DNA of 64,000 nt from Brachybacterium sp. UMB0905 (GTDB lineage: Bacteria > Actinomycetota > Actinomycetes > Actinomycetales > Dermabacteraceae), in NCBI RefSeq assembly GCF_002871795.1, contig NZ_PNHL01000001.1:100683-164682 (forward strand), given 5' to 3'. A model generated the notes under the pieces. That model was not told the origin of the DNA. It saw only the letters and a list, made by a program, of their open reading frames with translations, and ran no database searches. A program made the position numbers and the translations under genes. Position 1 is the first letter of the stretch. Each line of letters opens with the position of its first letter. This document shows positions 60,984 to 64,000 of the stretch, one piece after another.

Positions 60984-62416
60984 GGCTCTTCACATTTGAG
61001 GGTGTAGGTGGGGTCTGAATCCGCCTGCTTCGAGGAGGCTGCGGGCGATGTAGTGGGTGAGGTTGCGGAAGCCGAGTGCGGAGCCGCGCAGATGCTCGAG
61101 ACGGCCATTTATCGCTTCGGTGGGGCCGTTGCTGGTGCCGGGCAGGTCGAAGTAGGCCAGGATGTCCTGGATCCGCTGGTTCAACGTCCGGCCGAGCTTG
61201 CGCAGCTCGGGCAGCTGGGCAGGGACGCTCTCGCGCAGCGGTGTGATCACGCGCTCCATCGCGAAACGACCCAGCTCACGACTGCTCTCCCGGTATGCGG
61301 CCACGAGGTTTTGGTAGCAGACCCAGGTCGCCTCGACCTCGGCGTGCTCGTCCTTTGCGAGGAGCTCATCCAGACGGACTCGCTGGGTGGGGGTGAGCAG
61401 CCCGGTGCCGGTCAGCAGCAGCCGGCGCGCAGCATAGAGCGGGTCGGTCTTGCGGCCGCGGCGGCCGGTGAGCTGCTGCTGGATCCGGCGTCGGCAGGTC
61501 TCCACGGCATCGCCAGCCAAGCGGATGACATGGAAGGGATCCATCACCGCGATCGCCTGGGGCAGTTCCTCGCTGGTGGCGGTCTTGTAACCGGTGAACC
61601 CATCCATGGCCACCACCTCGATCCCGTCACGCCACTGCTGGGGGCGGTCTGCCAGCCAGGTCTTCAGGACCTGTTTCGAACGCCCGGGGACCATGTCCAG
61701 CAGGCGGGAGGGTCCGGAGCCCTCGCGGATGGGGGTGAGGTCGATGATCACCGTGACGTAGCGTTCGCCCCGGCCGGTGTGGCGCCACACGTGCTCGTCC
61801 ACGCCGATCACCCGCACTCCCTCGAAGCGGGCAGGGTCGCTGATCAACAGCCGGTAGCCCTCCTCGAGCACAGCCTGGTTCGCGGTGTTCCAGGCCACGC
61901 CCAGGCCCGCGGCGACGCGGCTTATCGAGAGGTGATCGACCACCACAGCGGTCAGGGCCCAGCGCATCCCGCCATGGGTGAGCTTGCCCCGTGCAGGCGC
62001 GGCCCGGGTCGTGTCATCCCGCCACGAGGTCCCGCAGGACCTGCAGTGATACCGGCGAACTCGTAGCAGCAGCGTGGTCGGGCGGTGACCATACGGGGTA
62101 TGCGCCAGAGTGCGCGTGATCGTGCCCCGCGACAGACCCTGCGAGCCGCAACGGCGGCACCACGGATCCGGGTTGGCGACCCGGCATTCCAGCACCGCCC
62201 GGTCCGGTTCCAGGAGCTGCCCGGTTGCCACCAGGCCCAGGTCGTCAAGGTCGCAGAACGTCGTCAGGTCAGGCGAAGCGAAGGTACCGTAGGCCACGTC
62301 GAGGTCTTCCTCATGCAGGTTGGGTCAGAGCTTCCAGCATGAAGGAGACCTCGACCTCTACCCCCACACCGACGCGCCCACCCCGCGACCACCTACACCC
62401 TCATCTGCGAAGAGCC
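60984..62416 (-). mobile_element. Complete ISL3-family insertion sequence
   Basis: A 1433-bp element. The ends are imperfect inverted repeats beginning GGCTCTTC and continuing to TGAGGGTGTAGGTGG; 25 of 28 bases match. Eight-base target duplications (CGTATGGG) flank it, the size usual for ISL3. One transposase gene fills it and its stop codon lies inside the left repeat. The intact structure and perfect duplication point to a recent insertion. Confidence 0.9.
60990..62297 (-). CDS. ISL3-family transposase
   Basis: A 435-residue transposase. The N-terminus has a zinc-finger pair (CRRCGSQG, then HCRSCGTSW) and a helix-turn-helix (SISRVAAGLGVAWNTANQ). The catalytic DDE set fits GVDEHVWRH, VVAMDGFTGYK / VMDPFHVIRL and the C-terminal SNGPTEAINGRLEHLRG. 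Full length, no frameshift. GTG start; GAGGAAG about ten bases upstream. Confidence 0.92.
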   Translation of the reverse strand: MAYGTFASPDLTTFCDLDDLGLVATGQLLEPDRAVLECRVANPDPWCRRCGSQGLSRGTITRTLAHTPYGHRPTTLLLRVRRYHCRSCGTSWRDDTTRAAPARGKLTHGGMRWALTAVVVDHLSISRVAAGLGVAWNTANQAVLEEGYRLLISDPARFEGVRVIGVDEHVWRHTGRGERYVTVIIDLTPIREGSGPSRLLDMVPGRSKQVLKTWLADRPQQWRDGIEVVAMDGFTGYKTATSEELPQAIAVMDPFHVIRLAGDAVETCRRRIQQQLTGRRGRKTDPLYAARRLLLTGTGLLTPTQRVRLDELLAKDEHAEVEATWVCYQNLVAAYRESSRELGRFAMERVITPLRESVPAQLPELRKLGRTLNQRIQDILAYFDLPGTSNGPTEAINGRLEHLRGSALGFRNLTHYIARSLLEAGGFRPHLHPQM

Positions 62417-62424
62417 CGTATGGG
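62417..62424. repeat. Right target-site duplication of the ISL3 element
   Basis: CGTATGGG directly after the right inverted repeat, identical to 60976-60983. Confidence 0.85.
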
Positions 62425-62488
62425 GCTGTGACCTGGGGTGTTGCATGTTTGCGGGGGTGTGGTGGGGCACTAACGGGTAGCGTTGCTC

Positions 62489-64000
62489 TATGGCCTACGT
62501 GCGGAAGGTGAGGACGGCTTCGGGCGCGGTGGCGGTGCAGGTCGTGCAGAAATCCCGGGGTCGTCTCGAGGTGCTCGAGCATGTGGGGTCTGCGCATACC
62601 GATGCGGAGCTCGGGCTACTGCTGGAGCGGGCCGGGCAGATCCTCCAGGGCGAGCAGATGAGTCTTGAACTGGAGGTGCCGCGGGCGGTCACGCGTGTGG
62701 AGGATGTCGCGGACTGGAGCGACCGCACGCACGCGCCTGCGGTCACTGAACGGCCGAAGACCGCGCCGTCAGGGAGGGTGCTCTCCAGCACCTCCAGGCT
62801 CGTCTATGACGTGCTGGCCAGCGCGTATACCCGTCTGGGGTTCGATGTGGTGGATGATCGGGTGTTCCGTGATCTGGTCATCGCGCGGTTGATCGAGCCG
62901 ACCAGCAAGGTCGATTCGCTGCGGGTCCTGGCCGAGTGCGGCGCAGAGCCGTTCTCCTACAAAACTCTGCAGCGCCACCTGGCGGGCGTCACCCAGGTCA
63001 CCCGCGACCAGATTGCCACTGCCTGCTTCGAGTATGCCTTGACCAGTGGTGATGTCTCGCTGGTGCTGTATGACGTGACGACCCTGTATTTCGAGGCGGA
63101 GAACGAGGATGCTCTGCGTAAGGTCGGGTATTCGAAGGAACGTCGGGTGGATCCGCAGATCGTGGTCGGTCTGCTCGTGGACCGCACGGGGTTCCCCCTG
63201 GAGATCGGCTGCTTCGAGGGCAATCACGCCGAGACGCGGACGATTGTGCCGATCATCCGGCAGTTCCAGGCCCGCCACGGGATCGCCGACATGGTCGTCG
63301 TCGCCGACGCCGGGATGCTCTCAGCCGCGAACCTGACAGCGCTGGATGAGGCAGGGCTGCGGTTCATCGTCGGCTCCCGGATGAAGAAAGCCCCCGCTGA
63401 TCTGGCGCATCACTTCCACTGGCACGGCGACGCGTTCCGTGACGGGCAGGTCATCGACACCATCACACCCCGCCACGCCAACACCAAACCCACCTTTGAC
63501 CTGCGGCAACGAGAGGCTCCCGGCTGGGATCCGGTGGAGCATCCAGGATGCTGGCGGGCGGTCTGGGCCTACTCCCGCAAACGAGCCGTGCGGGACGGGA
63601 AAACACTGACCGCGCAGGAGAACCGGGCGATCGCGGTCATCGAGGGTGAGAAGCGGCCCCACCCCACGAGGTTCGTCACCCGCGCCGGGGGTAAGAACGT
63701 GCTGAACACCAGCGCTCTCGAGGCGGCGCGGCGTCTGGTGAGGCTCAAGGGCTACGTCACCAATATCCCGGCCACGATCATGGGCCCGGGCGAGGTGATC
63801 TCCAGTTACCACGACCTGTGGCACGTCGAGCAGTCGTTCCGGATGAGCAAAACAGACCTGCAGGCCCGCCCCATGTTCCACCACCAACGCGACGCCATCG
63901 AAGCACACCTGACCATCGTGTTCACCGCTCTCGCCATCGCGCGCTACATGCAAAACGCGACCGGGTTGAGCTTGAAGAAGATCATCCAGACCCTCCGGCC
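62489..64000 (+). CDS. IS1634-family transposase, running off the window
   Basis: 504 codons from the ATG at 62489 remain open to the last base. The N-terminus MAYVRKVRTASGAVAVQVVQ and the core (LVLYDVTTLYFEAEN, VVVADAGMLSAANL, RFIVGSRMKKAP, YHDLWHVEQSFRMSK) are those of IS1634-type (IS4 superfamily) DDE transposases. The 65 bp upstream probably belong to the left end of the element, whose terminal repeat I cannot fix without the right end. The ISL3 copy lies just upstream, possibly inside this element's left end. Confidence 0.88.

Overview
The window is very GC-rich, densely coded DNA from an actinobacterium. GTG starts and ATGA or GTGA overlaps are common, and the genes include whiB, a Crp-family regulator, a DUF3027/cold-shock pair, a Tad pilus cluster next to an MrfA-type helicase and topA, and a DtxR/IdeR-type iron box. 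Two blocks have the gene content of the Mycobacterium tuberculosis Rv3644c-Rv3660c and Rv3672c-Rv3683 regions: Tad-helicase-topA-holB, and Nudix-nth-crp-MBL-RidA-DUF4177-whiB-PBP-phosphoesterase. My best guess is a member of Micrococcales, possibly Brachybacterium or a relative; this is inferred from gene content, not proven.

Layout. 0-9 kb: a partial gene, a DUF2516 protein, a DUF559 (Vsr-fold) gene bracketed by two homologous imperfect palindromes, fructose-bisphosphate aldolase, a SpoU methyltransferase with DedA, a zinc metallopeptidase, pyrE, an SDR and xthA. 9-13.6 kb: a Tad/Flp pilus operon with a fused TadB-TadC protein. 13.7-21.7 kb: helicase, methyltransferase, PAP2 phosphatase, topA. 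21.8-26.5 kb: a sugar ABC importer without its own ATPase, and an oxidoreductase. 26.5-37.8 kb: tmk-holB, DUF3027/csp, Nudix-nth, crp, MBL-RidA-DUF4177-whiB, a bifunctional PBP and a phosphoesterase. 37.9-46 kb: tRNA-Pro, a structured leader plus NlpC/P60 hydrolase, GH20 hexosaminidase, LytR_C protein, a CshA-like surface protein and a maltokinase-like gene.

46-64 kb is the accessory part. Three components of a Wadjet/MksBEF-type SMC complex (JetC, JetB, JetA) lie on the minus strand in the canonical A-B-C order but are pulled apart. An iron-regulated siderophore importer sits between jetB and jetC, and a coiled-coil membrane protein plus an alkyltransferase-like gene sit between jetA and jetB. 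No JetD nuclease gene is visible. Beyond jetA is a decayed AlbA_2/Schlafen-type gene, an intact ISL3 element with perfect 8-bp target duplications, and an IS1634-type transposase that runs off the window.

The most interesting signals are the split, JetD-less Wadjet locus and a 33-bp upstream motif. The motif is shared by the DUF559 gene and the Tad pilus operon at exactly the same distance (51 bp) from both start codons, which suggests co-regulation. Smaller ones are an ABC ATPase fused to a siderophore-interacting protein with a probable internal start, a three-copy dispersed repeat, and a structured leader that may hide the ribosome site of the NlpC/P60 gene.
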